Assembly: GCF_009720625.1 (NCBI RefSeq)
Contig: NZ_CP046266.1
Coordinates: 629,501-693,500 of the forward strand
Source: Metabacillus sediminilitoris
GTDB lineage: Bacteria; Bacillota; Bacilli; Bacillales; Bacillaceae
Reading direction: 5' to 3'
DNA length: 64,000 bases
Part shown: positions 46,308 to 55,077 of the stretch, piece after piece
Layout: each line of letters begins with the position of its first letter
How positions within the stretch are numbered: position 1 is the stretch's first letter
Notes under the pieces: generated by a model
Database searches by the model: none
The model's input: only the letters and a program-made list of their open reading frames with translations
What the model was told of the DNA's origin: nothing
Position numbers and translations under genes: made by a program

Positions 46308-48545
46308 ATGTATATCTATGTGAATGATCAAAGAAATCAATTTCATTTAACGAATGGAAAGATAAGCTATATTTTTCATGTCCTTAAAAATGGGGGGTTA
46401 GGTCAACTTTACTTCGGGAGAGCTCTTCGACACCGGGAAGACTTCTCGCATTTACATGTGAAAGATGTACCAACACCGGCAAGCTGTCATTACGATCTTG
46501 ATGATCCAGCTTTCACGTTAGAAACGATTAGACAGGAATATCCTGTTGCTGGAAAAGGGGATTTTCGCGATGCAGCAATAGAAATTGAAACAAATGATGG
46601 GAGACTTGGAAACGAGTTTAAATATCAGGGATATGAAATATCTAATGGTAAACCAAAACTTAATGGACTTCCTGCAACATATGCTGATAAAGATGAAGCT
46701 ACGACACTAACGATTAAATTATTAGATGAAAAGGTTGGAGCGAATCTATTATTAGTTTATACGATTTATCATAACGATCCTGTCATAACGAGAAATACAA
46801 AGATAGAGAATATAGGAAATAACGATTTTTATATTCGAAAAATAATGAGTGCTTCCATAGATTTTCCTGATGATGCTTTTACGATGATCCATTTATCGGG
46901 TACTTGGTCTAGAGAAAGGCATATTAAAGAAAGGCAGCTTGTCCAAGGAACACACTCGATTTCAAGTATAAGAGGGGCAAGTTCACATCATGATAACCCG
47001 TTTATTGCATTAAAGAGAAACGAAACAACTGAACATGAGAATGAGGTCTATGGATTTAATTTTGTATATAGTAGTAACTTCTTGGCTCAAGTGCAAGTCG
47101 ATCATTATCAAGCAACAAGAGTTATGATGGGAATTCACCCCCATCAGTTTAGATGGAAGCTAATGGAAGGGGAAAGCTTCCAATCTCCAGAAGTCGTTAT
47201 GGTTTATTCATGGAATGGATTAAACGGAATGAGTCAAACTTTCCATGATCTTTATCGTAATCATTTACTGCGAGATCCATGGAAAACAGAAGATAGACCG
47301 ATCTTAATTAATAATTGGGAAGCAACTTATTTTGATTTTGATGAAGATAAACTTGTATCTATTGCAAAAAGTGCGAAAGAGTTAGGTATTGAATTATTTG
47401 TATTGGATGATGGGTGGTTTGGCGAAAGAAATGATGATACATCTTCACTAGGTGATTGGTTTGAAAATGAACAAAAGCTGCCAAATGGCTTAACATCATT
47501 GGGAAAAAAGCTGAATAGCCTTGGATTGAAATTCGGTCTATGGTTTGAACCGGAAATGGTCAATCAAAACAGTCAGTTGTATTTAGAACATCCTGATTGG
47601 ATTGTAGGGAGACAGGGAGAGCATTTGACGTTTGGACGTAATCAGCTTGTATTAGATTTTTCAAGGAATGAAATCGTTCAATATCTTTATGACAAAATGG
47701 CGGATATTATTCGAAAGACAGGACTTTCCTACATCAAATGGGATATGAATCGTAATATAACTGACGCTTATTCAGCAGCTCTAAGCACGGATCGGCAAGG
47801 AGAGTTTTTTCATCGATATATATTGGGTGTCTATTCCCTATATGAAAAGCTTGTGAATGAATTTCCAAATGTATTGTTTGAGTCGTGTGCAGGTGGTGGT
47901 GGACGATTTGATCCTGGAATGTTCTATTATGCACCACAAGCTTGGACTAGTGATGATACTGATGCTGTTGAACGATTAAAGATTCAATATGGTACTTCGA
48001 TGGTTTACCCAATATATAGTATGGGATCACATGTTTCAGCTATACCTAATCACCAAACATTACGAAATACTCCAATCGACACAAGAGCCAACACAGCCTA
48101 TTTTGGAACATTTGGTTATGAACTTAATCCTCTTGAATTAAGTGATGTTGAGAAAAATGTCATTAAAGAACAAATAAATTTTTATAGAAAACACCGAAGT
48201 TTAATTCGAGATGGAGATTTTTATCGACTTCTCAGCCCTTTTGAAAACAATGAAACAGCTTGGATGATCGTTTCTAAGAATAAAAAAGAAGCTTTGGTTG
48301 GATGGTATAAAGTTTTGGCGACACCAAATCCAAAGAAGGAGCAAGTTGTCATCCTTAAAGGATTAGATGAGAAGATGTTTTACAATATTGATGGAAAAGA
48401 AGAATCCTTCTATGGAGACGAATTAATGTTTCGTGGTTTATCATTGCCAACTGAATTTAATGGATCGAATCGGAATATCGCTAAACGCGGCGGCGATTAT
48501 CAATCTGTCATATATTATTTAAGAGAACAAGAGAATAAGAATTAA
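46308..48545 (+). CDS. Alpha-galactosidase, GH36
   Basis: A 745-residue family 36 alpha-galactosidase of the tetrameric bacterial type (AgaA/RafA-like). The N-terminal beta-supersandwich is followed by the barrel with NWEATYFDF, FVLDDGWFG, LWFEPEMVN, nucleophile Asp479 in KWDMNR, the CAGGGGRFD loop and acid/base Asp549 in WTSDDTDA. No signal peptide. It releases terminal alpha-galactose from raffinose-type or galactosyl oligosaccharides. Together with LacZ it removes both alpha- and beta-linked galactose from one imported substrate pool. Confidence 0.95.
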   Translation: MYIYVNDQRNQFHLTNGKISYIFHVLKNGGLGQLYFGRALRHREDFSHLHVKDVPTPASCHYDLDDPAFTLETIRQEYPVAGKGDFRDAAIEIETNDGRLGNEFKYQGYEISNGKPKLNGLPATYADKDEATTLTIKLLDEKVGANLLLVYTIYHNDPVITRNTKIENIGNNDFYIRKIMSASIDFPDDAFTMIHLSGTWSRERHIKERQLVQGTHSISSIRGASSHHDNPFIALKRNETTEHENEVYGFNFVYSSNFLAQVQVDHYQATRVMMGIHPHQFRWKLMEGESFQSPEVVMVYSWNGLNGMSQTFHDLYRNHLLRDPWKTEDRPILINNWEATYFDFDEDKLVSIAKSAKELGIELFVLDDGWFGERNDDTSSLGDWFENEQKLPNGLTSLGKKLNSLGLKFGLWFEPEMVNQNSQLYLEHPDWIVGRQGEHLTFGRNQLVLDFSRNEIVQYLYDKMADIIRKTGLSYIKWDMNRNITDAYSAALSTDRQGEFFHRYILGVYSLYEKLVNEFPNVLFESCAGGGGRFDPGMFYYAPQAWTSDDTDAVERLKIQYGTSMVYPIYSMGSHVSAIPNHQTLRNTPIDTRANTAYFGTFGYELNPLELSDVEKNVIKEQINFYRKHRSLIRDGDFYRLLSPFENNETAWMIVSKNKKEALVGWYKVLATPNPKKEQVVILKGLDEKMFYNIDGKEESFYGDELMFRGLSLPTEFNGSNRNIAKRGGDYQSVIYYLREQENKN

Positions 48546-48551
48546 ACAAAG

Positions 48552-48578
48552 GCCCATGCTCAAAAGAGTGAGCAGGGC
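48552..48578 (+). terminator. Hairpin after the alpha-galactosidase gene
   Basis: GCCC(A)TGCTCA and TGAGCAGGGC pair with one bulge; the T tail is poor. Confidence 0.55.
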
Positions 48579-48684
48579 TAATTGTTCCTCTCATGAAAAT
48601 GGTTTTAATAAGATATATTAATATGAAAAAATGATTGATTAAGTTAGAATATAAAAAGATTGTTAGTGTGAAAGGGGTTACATA

Positions 48685-49677
48685 ATGGCATATAGTGCAA
48701 ATGATAATCGTTATAGTAACATGACTTATAATCGAGTTGGAAATTCAGGCTTGTTATTACCGGCTATTTCATTAGGATTATGGCATAACTTTGGTGGAGT
48801 TGATACATATGAGAATGGAAGAGCAATGCTCCGTAGAGCATTCGATTTAGGAATCACTCATTTTGACTTAGCTAATAACTATGGTCCTCCGCCAGGAAGC
48901 GCAGAAGAGATGTTTGGAAGAATGTTAAAAACAGATTTTGCTCCTTATAGGGATGAAATGGTCATCTCAACAAAGGCTGGTTATCATATGTGGGATGGAC
49001 CATATGGTGACTGGGGTTCAAAAAAATACTTAATTGCAAGTCTTGATCAAAGTTTGAGACGAATGGGTTTAGATTATGTTGATGTGTTTTATTCCCATCG
49101 CCCTGATCCAAACACACCATTAGAAGAGACAATGGGCGCTCTTGATCAAATTGTACGTCAAGGTAAAGCATTGTATGTTGGAGTTTCTAACTATGATGCA
49201 GAGCAAACAGCCCAAGCGGTGAAGATATTAAATGATCTTGGCACACCATTGCTTATTCATCAACCGAGATATTCAATGTTTAATCGTTGGATCGAGGATG
49301 GCTTGCAGGATGTATTGTTTGAAAATGGAGTAGGGTCGATCGCTTTTTGTCCATTAGACCAAGGATTGTTAACAAATAAATATATTTCTGGTATCCCTTC
49401 TGATTCGAGAGCAGCTAAAGCTAATACATTTTTAGATAAAAACAGAGTAACTGATGTAGTATTAAATCGTGTCAGAAAGCTAAATGAACTTGCCGTAGAA
49501 AGAGGGCAAAATCTAGCCCAAATGGCATTAGCTTGGGTTCTTCGAGAAGGACGTGTTTCTTCTGCTTTAATTGGTGCGAGCAAGGTAAGTCAAATCGAAG
49601 AAAATGTTGCGACATTAAATAATCTTTCTTTTACAGATGAAGAACTTGTACGAATAGAAGAGATTCTGAAAAAATAA
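48685..49677 (+). CDS. Aldo/keto reductase, YghZ type
   Basis: A 330-residue NADPH-dependent aldo/keto reductase similar to L-glyceraldehyde-3-phosphate reductase (YghZ/Gpr) and the potassium-channel beta subunit group. Seen are FDLANNYGPPPGSAEE (catalytic Asp and Tyr), ISTKAGYHMWDGPYG (Lys), YSHRPDPNTPLEE (His) and the cofactor-binding LIGASKVSQIEENV. A GAAAGGGG site precedes the ATG. It may clear reactive aldehydes formed during sugar use; its link with the galactoside genes is only by position. Confidence 0.9.
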   Translation: MAYSANDNRYSNMTYNRVGNSGLLLPAISLGLWHNFGGVDTYENGRAMLRRAFDLGITHFDLANNYGPPPGSAEEMFGRMLKTDFAPYRDEMVISTKAGYHMWDGPYGDWGSKKYLIASLDQSLRRMGLDYVDVFYSHRPDPNTPLEETMGALDQIVRQGKALYVGVSNYDAEQTAQAVKILNDLGTPLLIHQPRYSMFNRWIEDGLQDVLFENGVGSIAFCPLDQGLLTNKYISGIPSDSRAAKANTFLDKNRVTDVVLNRVRKLNELAVERGQNLAQMALAWVLREGRVSSALIGASKVSQIEENVATLNNLSFTDEELVRIEEILKK

Positions 49678-49846
49678 ATATATATAAGAATAATAAAGGC
49701 TGATTATATCATATTTAGGCTTCATACATTTTGAAGTTCTAATGGTGGTAGTCAGTCTTTTTATTCGCCAAAAACGAAAAGGTTGTGAATACTCCCAAAA
49801 AGGATTACTATTTTTTGTAGAACAAAAAGGATTGAGAGGAAACGAT

Positions 49847-51049
49847 ATGAATATTGAACAAAGAAAAAACGTTCCGCAAAAAAGAAGAGCATTTATAGCC
49901 CTCATATTAGGGACGCTAGCAGCATTTGGTCCATTATCAATTGATATGTATTTGCCATCCTTTCCTACATTAATGGATGAGTATAATACGTCAGTTTCGA
50001 TTGTTCAATTGAGCCTTACCTTCTTTCTATTAGGAGCATGTTTAGGTCAACTTATTACAGGCCCATTGAGTGATGTATATGGACGGAGAAAGCCCTTATT
50101 ACTAGGAATGATACTGTATGTGATAACGTCTATTTTTATATCATTTAGTCAATCGATGGAGTTATTTATTTTGCTTAGATTTATCCAAGGATTAGCAGGT
50201 GCTGCAGGGATGGTCATTTCAAGAGCTATTGTTCGTGATCTGTATTCTGGATCTGAAATGACTAAATTTTTCTCGCTTTTGGCACTTGTAAATGGGATGG
50301 CACCGATATTAGCACCGATTATAGGTGCACAGTTATTAAGATGGTTTCCATGGCAATCCATTTTTTTCGGATTGGCAATTATTGGTATGATAGCATTTCT
50401 CCTTGTATTTTTTGGTTTAAGTGAGACCTTGGATCAACAGAATCGTTCTTCAGGCGGCTTCATAAATACAATAAAAACCTTTGGTCAGCTTGTAACGAAT
50501 TCTCACTTTATGGGGTACGTACTTTCTAATGGATTTATTTTTGCAGCGATGTTTTCTTATATTTCTGGCTCATCATTCGTTATTCAACACGTATATGGTG
50601 CATCTGCAGATACATATAGTTTAATCTTCGCAATGAATGGACTGGGGATCATGATTGCAAGTCAGTTAACAGGTAGACTTGCAGGTCGAATAAATGAAAA
50701 AACCTTATTGTTAGTTGGCATATCAATGTCTCTCGTCGGGGGATCAACTTTATTACTACTAATCTTCTTACAAGTAAAACTTATCTTTATTATTCCATCA
50801 TTGTTTATAACCGTTTCAAGTGTTGGAATTGTTAGTACGACAAGTAACTCTCTTGCCTTACAAAATAATAGAAAAGTAGCAGGAAGTGCATCTGCATTAT
50901 TGGGCGTAACAAATTTTATAGTAGGTGCAATTGCGGCCCCGCTTGTAGGAATAGCAGGGGAGAATACTGCTGTTCCAATGGGAGTTGTTATGTTAATCTC
51001 AAGTATAGGAGCAGTTCTTTCTTATATGATTTTAGTTAGAAAAAAATAA
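49847..51049 (+). CDS. Bcr/CflA family multidrug efflux MFS transporter
   Basis: A 400-residue, 12-helix drug:H+ antiporter of the DHA1 Bcr/CflA subfamily. Typical stretches are LGTLAAFGPLSIDMYLPSFP in helix 1, GPLSDVYGRRKPLL (loop 2-3 motif A), RFIQGLAGAAGMVISRAIVRDLYSG and LVNGMAPILAPIIGAQLL. ATG at 49847 follows AGAGGAAA; 35 codons of the longer open frame are discarded. Substrate unknown: the family exports bicyclomycin, sulfonamides or amino acids such as cysteine. Confidence 0.9.
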   Translation: MNIEQRKNVPQKRRAFIALILGTLAAFGPLSIDMYLPSFPTLMDEYNTSVSIVQLSLTFFLLGACLGQLITGPLSDVYGRRKPLLLGMILYVITSIFISFSQSMELFILLRFIQGLAGAAGMVISRAIVRDLYSGSEMTKFFSLLALVNGMAPILAPIIGAQLLRWFPWQSIFFGLAIIGMIAFLLVFFGLSETLDQQNRSSGGFINTIKTFGQLVTNSHFMGYVLSNGFIFAAMFSYISGSSFVIQHVYGASADTYSLIFAMNGLGIMIASQLTGRLAGRINEKTLLLVGISMSLVGGSTLLLLIFLQVKLIFIIPSLFITVSSVGIVSTTSNSLALQNNRKVAGSASALLGVTNFIVGAIAAPLVGIAGENTAVPMGVVMLISSIGAVLSYMILVRKK

Positions 51050-51125
51050 AAAATGAGTCAAAACAGCTACAAAGTTGATAAAATCATCTTAGACACATTC
51101 TAAATGGCTTATCAGGAGAGGGAAA

Positions 51126-51515
51126 ATGAAAGAATTAACTTTTAGATCATATGAACAATTTCAGCAATTTATCGAGCATAAAGCAATGGAAAAAGCAATT
51201 ATGAAACAATTAAAAGGTGATGAGCTTGCTGCATTTAAAAAGGAATTTATCAGCAATGCACAAAAAATGTGGAAGGAAAATGATTGTGATCATTGGATTG
51301 CCAAGCATGGGTATGTGATAATAAATGTTTGGAAGGATGGGATTGACAAGAGGAAATTAACGAGAGGACGACCTAAAAAGCTAGACTCCGAAAAATATAA
51401 TCACTCTATCCATGTTAGATTAGATGAAGAGTCATACAACAGGCTTAAGAATTACTGTACTGAAAAAAACATAGATATCTCTGAAACGATTAGAAGGTTA
51501 ATCAACCAACTTTAA
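51126..51515 (+). CDS. Hypothetical protein with C-terminal ribbon-helix-helix
   Basis: A 129-residue protein. Residues 1-80 are unrecognised and mostly helical. Residues 80-88 are a basic TRGRPKKLD stretch like an AT-hook. Residues 92-129 fit a ribbon-helix-helix (Arc/CopG) fold: HSIHVRLDEESYNRLKNYC then ISETIRRLINQL. A GGAGAGG site precedes the ATG and a strong terminator follows. It is probably a DNA-binding regulator, possibly of the efflux gene 76 bases upstream or the iron genes downstream. No toxin partner is adjacent, so a toxin-antitoxin role is not supported. Confidence 0.7.
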   Translation: MKELTFRSYEQFQQFIEHKAMEKAIMKQLKGDELAAFKKEFISNAQKMWKENDCDHWIAKHGYVIINVWKDGIDKRKLTRGRPKKLDSEKYNHSIHVRLDEESYNRLKNYCTEKNIDISETIRRLINQL

Positions 51516-51560
51516 GTATTAAATACTTACGCAATGTAGCAATCATTCAGAGAAAAGTAA

Positions 51561-51602
51561 AATGAGAGGTGAAATCAATGGTTTCATCCTCTCATTTTTT
51601 TT
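51561..51602 (+). terminator. Terminator after the ribbon-helix-helix gene
   Basis: AATGAGAGG-TGAAA and TTTCATCCTCTCATT pair, followed by T8. Confidence 0.88.
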
Positions 51603-52127
51603 ATATAAAAAAATATCATTTTTTTGAAAAAAGAAATGGTAAATAAATGTATTTTTAAAAAAATAAGACTTTTCACTTATTATTTTTTGTGTTACATTAA
51701 ATATTGAAGTTGATAATCAATCTCAATGGAATGCAGTCTTACATATTTTGATAGAAAAAACGATATTTTTAATAGAAAGACCAATGATGAATACGACTAG
51801 TATACAGTCAAGTGATCTAAGGAAAGCCAAGACTAAATTGCACTAATGTGTTAACATGCGGCTTGATATTATCGGAGTGGTTGAATAATCCCAAAGGGTT
51901 TCTTTCATTAACTGATGAAAATACTTAAATTCTAAAGAGCTGCAGCTTACCACGGTTAATAAGTTTGTTTTACCTGATGCAGGAACACTGAGTGCTGTGA
52001 GTAAAGGTGTCCTAGTATCAAAAGTTTTTAAATAAAAATATTCATTTACTTTCCTATCTTATCTAAGTAAGCATAACAATTCTGGGTTGATTTAAAATTT
52101 ATCTTAATATATACATGAATTTGCACT
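51603..52127. other. Intergenic region before the siderophore importer
   Basis: No intact gene. A degenerate Fur-like stretch, TTGATAATCAATCTCAA, occurs near 51710. A stop-free frame ending at 52035 (contains LPDAGTLSAVSKGVLVSK) has no start codon and may be a gene remnant that I cannot identify. Confidence 0.4.
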
Positions 52128-52146
52128 TAGAATGATAATCGTTTTC
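52128..52146. promoter_or_regulatory. Fur box before yclN-like gene
   Basis: Read on the minus strand it matches the 19-bp Fur consensus at about 15 positions (GATTATCATT core). It is 40 bp before the permease start, so iron repression is expected. Confidence 0.65.
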
Positions 52147-52185
52147 TATTGTCGTCTGAGAATAAACACGTTATGAGGATTACAA

Positions 52186-53142
52186 ATGAGACTATGGATG
52201 TTAATGATTGCAACTATAGTCCTGTCATGTATATCGCTATTTATCGGTGCGATTGATATCAAGGTGAGTGACTTGCTCGATTGGGATTCGGATAAGACAC
52301 AAACTTTCTTAATCAGTCGAGTGCCTCGTCTATTGGCGATTATATTGGCGGGAGCTGGAATGAGTATTGCGGGTCTAATTATGCAGTCTTTAAGTCGAAA
52401 TAAATTTGTATCGCCAACGACTGCAGGTACGTTAGATGCAGCAAAACTAGGTATTTTAATCTCAATGCTGTTCTTTACGAATGTTTCGTATACTCAGCAA
52501 GTTATTTTTAGCTTCGTATTTGCTTTAGTGGGAACATTAATTTTTATGCAGATTCTCGATCGTATTAAATTTAAAGATGTCATTTTCGTTCCGTTAATCG
52601 GGATTATGTACGGAAATATTTTGTCATCTATCACGACATTTTTTGCATACGAAGCAGATCTTATTCAAAATATTTCTTCTTGGTTAATGGGGAGTTTCAC
52701 ACTCATTATTGCTGGTCGCTATGAGCTATTATATGTAAGTATTCCAGCGGTTATTTTAGCGTATCTTTATGCGAATAAATTTACAGTGGCTGGTATGGGA
52801 GAAGATTTTGCGAAAAACCTAGGTTTAAGTTATAAGCTTGTATTAAATATAGGTCTTATCCTTGTTGCGATTATTTCTACAACTGTCGTACTAACTGTCG
52901 GAATTATTCCGTTTTTAGGCTTAATTGTGCCTAATATTGTATCTCTTTATTTAGGTGATAATTTACGCAAAACAATTCCACATACTGCAGTATTAGGGGT
53001 TTTCTTTCTGTTAGTATGTGACATTATTGGGCGTATTGTTATTCACCCATATGAGATTCCAGTTAATGTAACTGTGGCAGTAATCGGTAGTGCGATCTTC
53101 TTAGTTATGTTATTTAGGGGGAGAGCATATGCGAAAAAATAG
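52186..53142 (+). CDS. yclN: Siderophore ABC transporter permease (YclN-like)
   Basis: A 318-residue permease of the FecCD (BtuC) family with 8-10 membrane helices. Family marks: RVPRLLAIILAGAGMSIAG, QSLSRNKFVSPTTAGTLDAA, and GIIPFLGLIVPNIVSLYLG. Gene order permease-permease-ATPase-binding protein equals B. subtilis yclNOPQ, the petrobactin importer. It overlaps the next gene by 14 bases. A Fur box lies just upstream. The substrate could be petrobactin or another catecholate siderophore. Confidence 0.88.
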   Translation: MRLWMLMIATIVLSCISLFIGAIDIKVSDLLDWDSDKTQTFLISRVPRLLAIILAGAGMSIAGLIMQSLSRNKFVSPTTAGTLDAAKLGILISMLFFTNVSYTQQVIFSFVFALVGTLIFMQILDRIKFKDVIFVPLIGIMYGNILSSITTFFAYEADLIQNISSWLMGSFTLIIAGRYELLYVSIPAVILAYLYANKFTVAGMGEDFAKNLGLSYKLVLNIGLILVAIISTTVVLTVGIIPFLGLIVPNIVSLYLGDNLRKTIPHTAVLGVFFLLVCDIIGRIVIHPYEIPVNVTVAVIGSAIFLVMLFRGRAYAKK

Positions 53143-54085
53143 TACGAAGTTAATATTTTTAGCGGTATTAGCAATTATTTGTATTTTACTTTACGGATTT
53201 TATGATATAAAGGGCGGTTTTGATTACGCCTTTCCAAGACGTATGATTCGTGTTGCGGCAATGGTTGTTACAGGAATTGCGATTGCGTATTCAACAGTCG
53301 TGTTCCAGACAATTACACATAACCGCATCTTAACACCTTCTGTAATGGGACTTGACTCGATGTACGAAGTCGTACAAACGTTAATTTACTTCTTTGCTGG
53401 GTCAATGTCGATTTGGGTATTAAATAAATATTTAAATTTCGGTGCAGCGATATTTGCAATGGTATTATTTGCGCTCATTTTATATCGTTTCCTATTCCGT
53501 GCAGATAAGCATCCTATTTATTTACTCCTTTTAATGGGGATGATTATAGGAACGCTTTTAGGAAGTCTTGTGACATTTTTACAAGTATTGATTGATCCAG
53601 TGGAATATTTAAGTCTGCAAACGCGTTTATTCGGTAACTTTACAAACGTAAAGGCTGACTTATTATATATTGCAATCGTTATATTAATCATTGCGTTTAT
53701 TTACGGTTATCTCATTATGGATAAGCTGGATGTTATGTCACTTGGCCGTGAAAATGCGATTAACCTTGGTGTCAACTATGACCGTATGTTAATGAATGTT
53801 TTAATTTTATCGTCGGTTTTAATTGCGACATCTACAGCTCTAGTTGGTCCGATTACGTTCTTTGGCTTAATCGTGGCAAATCTTTCATATCAATATTTAG
53901 TTACGTATAAGCATTCTGTTTTAATTTTAGGTGCGAGCTTATTAGGTATTATTGCCTTAGTCGGCGGTCAGTTCCTTGTTGAACATATTTTTGAATTACG
54001 TACAACTTTAAGTGTCATTATTAACTTTATCGGCGGTATTTACTTCATTTACTTATTATTAAAGGAAAGTAGGGCAGCAGGATGA
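53129..54085 (+). CDS. yclO: Siderophore ABC transporter permease (YclO-like)
   Basis: A 318-residue FecCD-family permease, partner of the preceding gene. Seen are RMIRVAAMVVTGIAIAYSTV, QTITHNRILTPSVMGLDSM, and LVGPITFFGLIVANLSYQ. GGGGGAGAG before the ATG lies within the end of yclN. It overlaps the ATPase gene by four bases, so the three genes are translationally linked. Confidence 0.88.
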   Translation: MRKNSTKLIFLAVLAIICILLYGFYDIKGGFDYAFPRRMIRVAAMVVTGIAIAYSTVVFQTITHNRILTPSVMGLDSMYEVVQTLIYFFAGSMSIWVLNKYLNFGAAIFAMVLFALILYRFLFRADKHPIYLLLLMGMIIGTLLGSLVTFLQVLIDPVEYLSLQTRLFGNFTNVKADLLYIAIVILIIAFIYGYLIMDKLDVMSLGRENAINLGVNYDRMLMNVLILSSVLIATSTALVGPITFFGLIVANLSYQYLVTYKHSVLILGASLLGIIALVGGQFLVEHIFELRTTLSVIINFIGGIYFIYLLLKESRAAG

Positions 54086-54849
54086 TTGAAATCAAGGGAT
54101 TAACAAAGAGATTTGGGAAAAAGCCTGTTGTAGAAGACGTATCTGTCACAATCGAGCCGGGGACGATTACCTCATTTATCGGGCCGAATGGTGCCGGTAA
54201 ATCTACCCTTCTTTCTATGGTAAGCCGATTATTAGATTCAGATACAGGGGAAGTATTACTTGATCAAAATAATGTGGAAAAATGGAAATCAGCTGAGTTT
54301 GCGAAGCGCGTTTCGATTTTGAAGCAAGCAAACTACATTAATGTTCGATTAACGGTACGTGAACTTGTTTCATTTGGGCGCTATCCTTATTCGAAAGGAC
54401 GCCTTACTGCAGAAGATGATAAATTTGTTGATCAAGCACTTGAATATATGAACTTAACAGACATGCAAGATAAACTATTAGATGAATTATCTGGCGGTCA
54501 AAAACAACGTGCGTTTATCGCGATGGTCATTGCTCAAGATACCGACTATGTCTTACTAGATGAGCCATTAAATAACCTAGATATGAAGCACTCTGTTCAA
54601 ATCATGAAGATTTTACGTAAGCTTGTAGATGAGCTTGGTAAAACCGTTGTCATTGTATTACACGATATTAATTTCGCGTCTGTTTATTCAGATCGAATTG
54701 TCGCGTTGAAAAACGGTAAGCTTGTGAAAAACGGGCCAACGCATGAGATTATTAATTCGGATGCACTGCGCGAAATTTACGATATGGATATTCCTATTCA
54801 AGAACAAAATGGATGCCGTATTTGTGTATACTTCAATTCACATACGTAA
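54082..54849 (+). CDS. yclP: Siderophore ABC transporter ATPase (YclP-like)
   Basis: A 255-residue ATPase of the FepC type. Walker A is GPNGAGKST (about residue 35), the signature is LSGGQKQR, Walker B is YVLLDEPLNNLD and the switch His is in VLHDINFA. It starts in an ATGA overlap with yclO. A terminator-like hairpin and a separate Fur box lie between this gene and the binding protein, so the latter can be expressed more strongly. Confidence 0.93.
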   Translation: MIEIKGLTKRFGKKPVVEDVSVTIEPGTITSFIGPNGAGKSTLLSMVSRLLDSDTGEVLLDQNNVEKWKSAEFAKRVSILKQANYINVRLTVRELVSFGRYPYSKGRLTAEDDKFVDQALEYMNLTDMQDKLLDELSGGQKQRAFIAMVIAQDTDYVLLDEPLNNLDMKHSVQIMKILRKLVDELGKTVVIVLHDINFASVYSDRIVALKNGKLVKNGPTHEIINSDALREIYDMDIPIQEQNGCRICVYFNSHT

Positions 54850-54875
54850 GTCAACTGAATATTCCAAAGGAGCAT

Positions 54876-54926
54876 CCTGGAGAAAAGTTTGATCAGTGCA
54901 ACTTTTTCTCCGGGTAATGTTTTTTA
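54876..54926 (+). terminator. Terminator between yclP and yclQ
   Basis: CC(T)GGAGAAAA-GTT pairs with AACTTTTTCTCCGGG, followed after six bases by T6. Confidence 0.75.
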
Positions 54927-55022
54927 GGAAGTGGCAAAATTGTTACATATGCTCAATTTTGGGTAATTGAATGCAATTTTTATTCAAAAAATTTCCAAAT
55001 AATTTTACTGGACAGTATTGAC

Positions 55023-55041
55023 GATAATGATTCTCATTATT
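55023..55041. promoter_or_regulatory. Fur box at the yclQ promoter
   Basis: GATAATGATTCTCATTATT matches the 19-bp Fur consensus at 17 positions. It overlaps a -35 TTGACG (55018-55023), so Fur binding would block this promoter directly. Confidence 0.9.
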
Positions 55042-55077
55042 AATAAAATAATTTAAATAAAAGGGAGAGTAAGACAT

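Noticed and set aside
49260..49583. 107-residue minus-strand frame inside the aldo/keto reductase
   Set aside because: Shadow of a clearly real gene on the other strand.
51126..51515. Antitoxin of a toxin-antitoxin pair (ribbon-helix-helix)
   Set aside because: No small toxin gene is adjacent; the gene stands alone with its own terminator.
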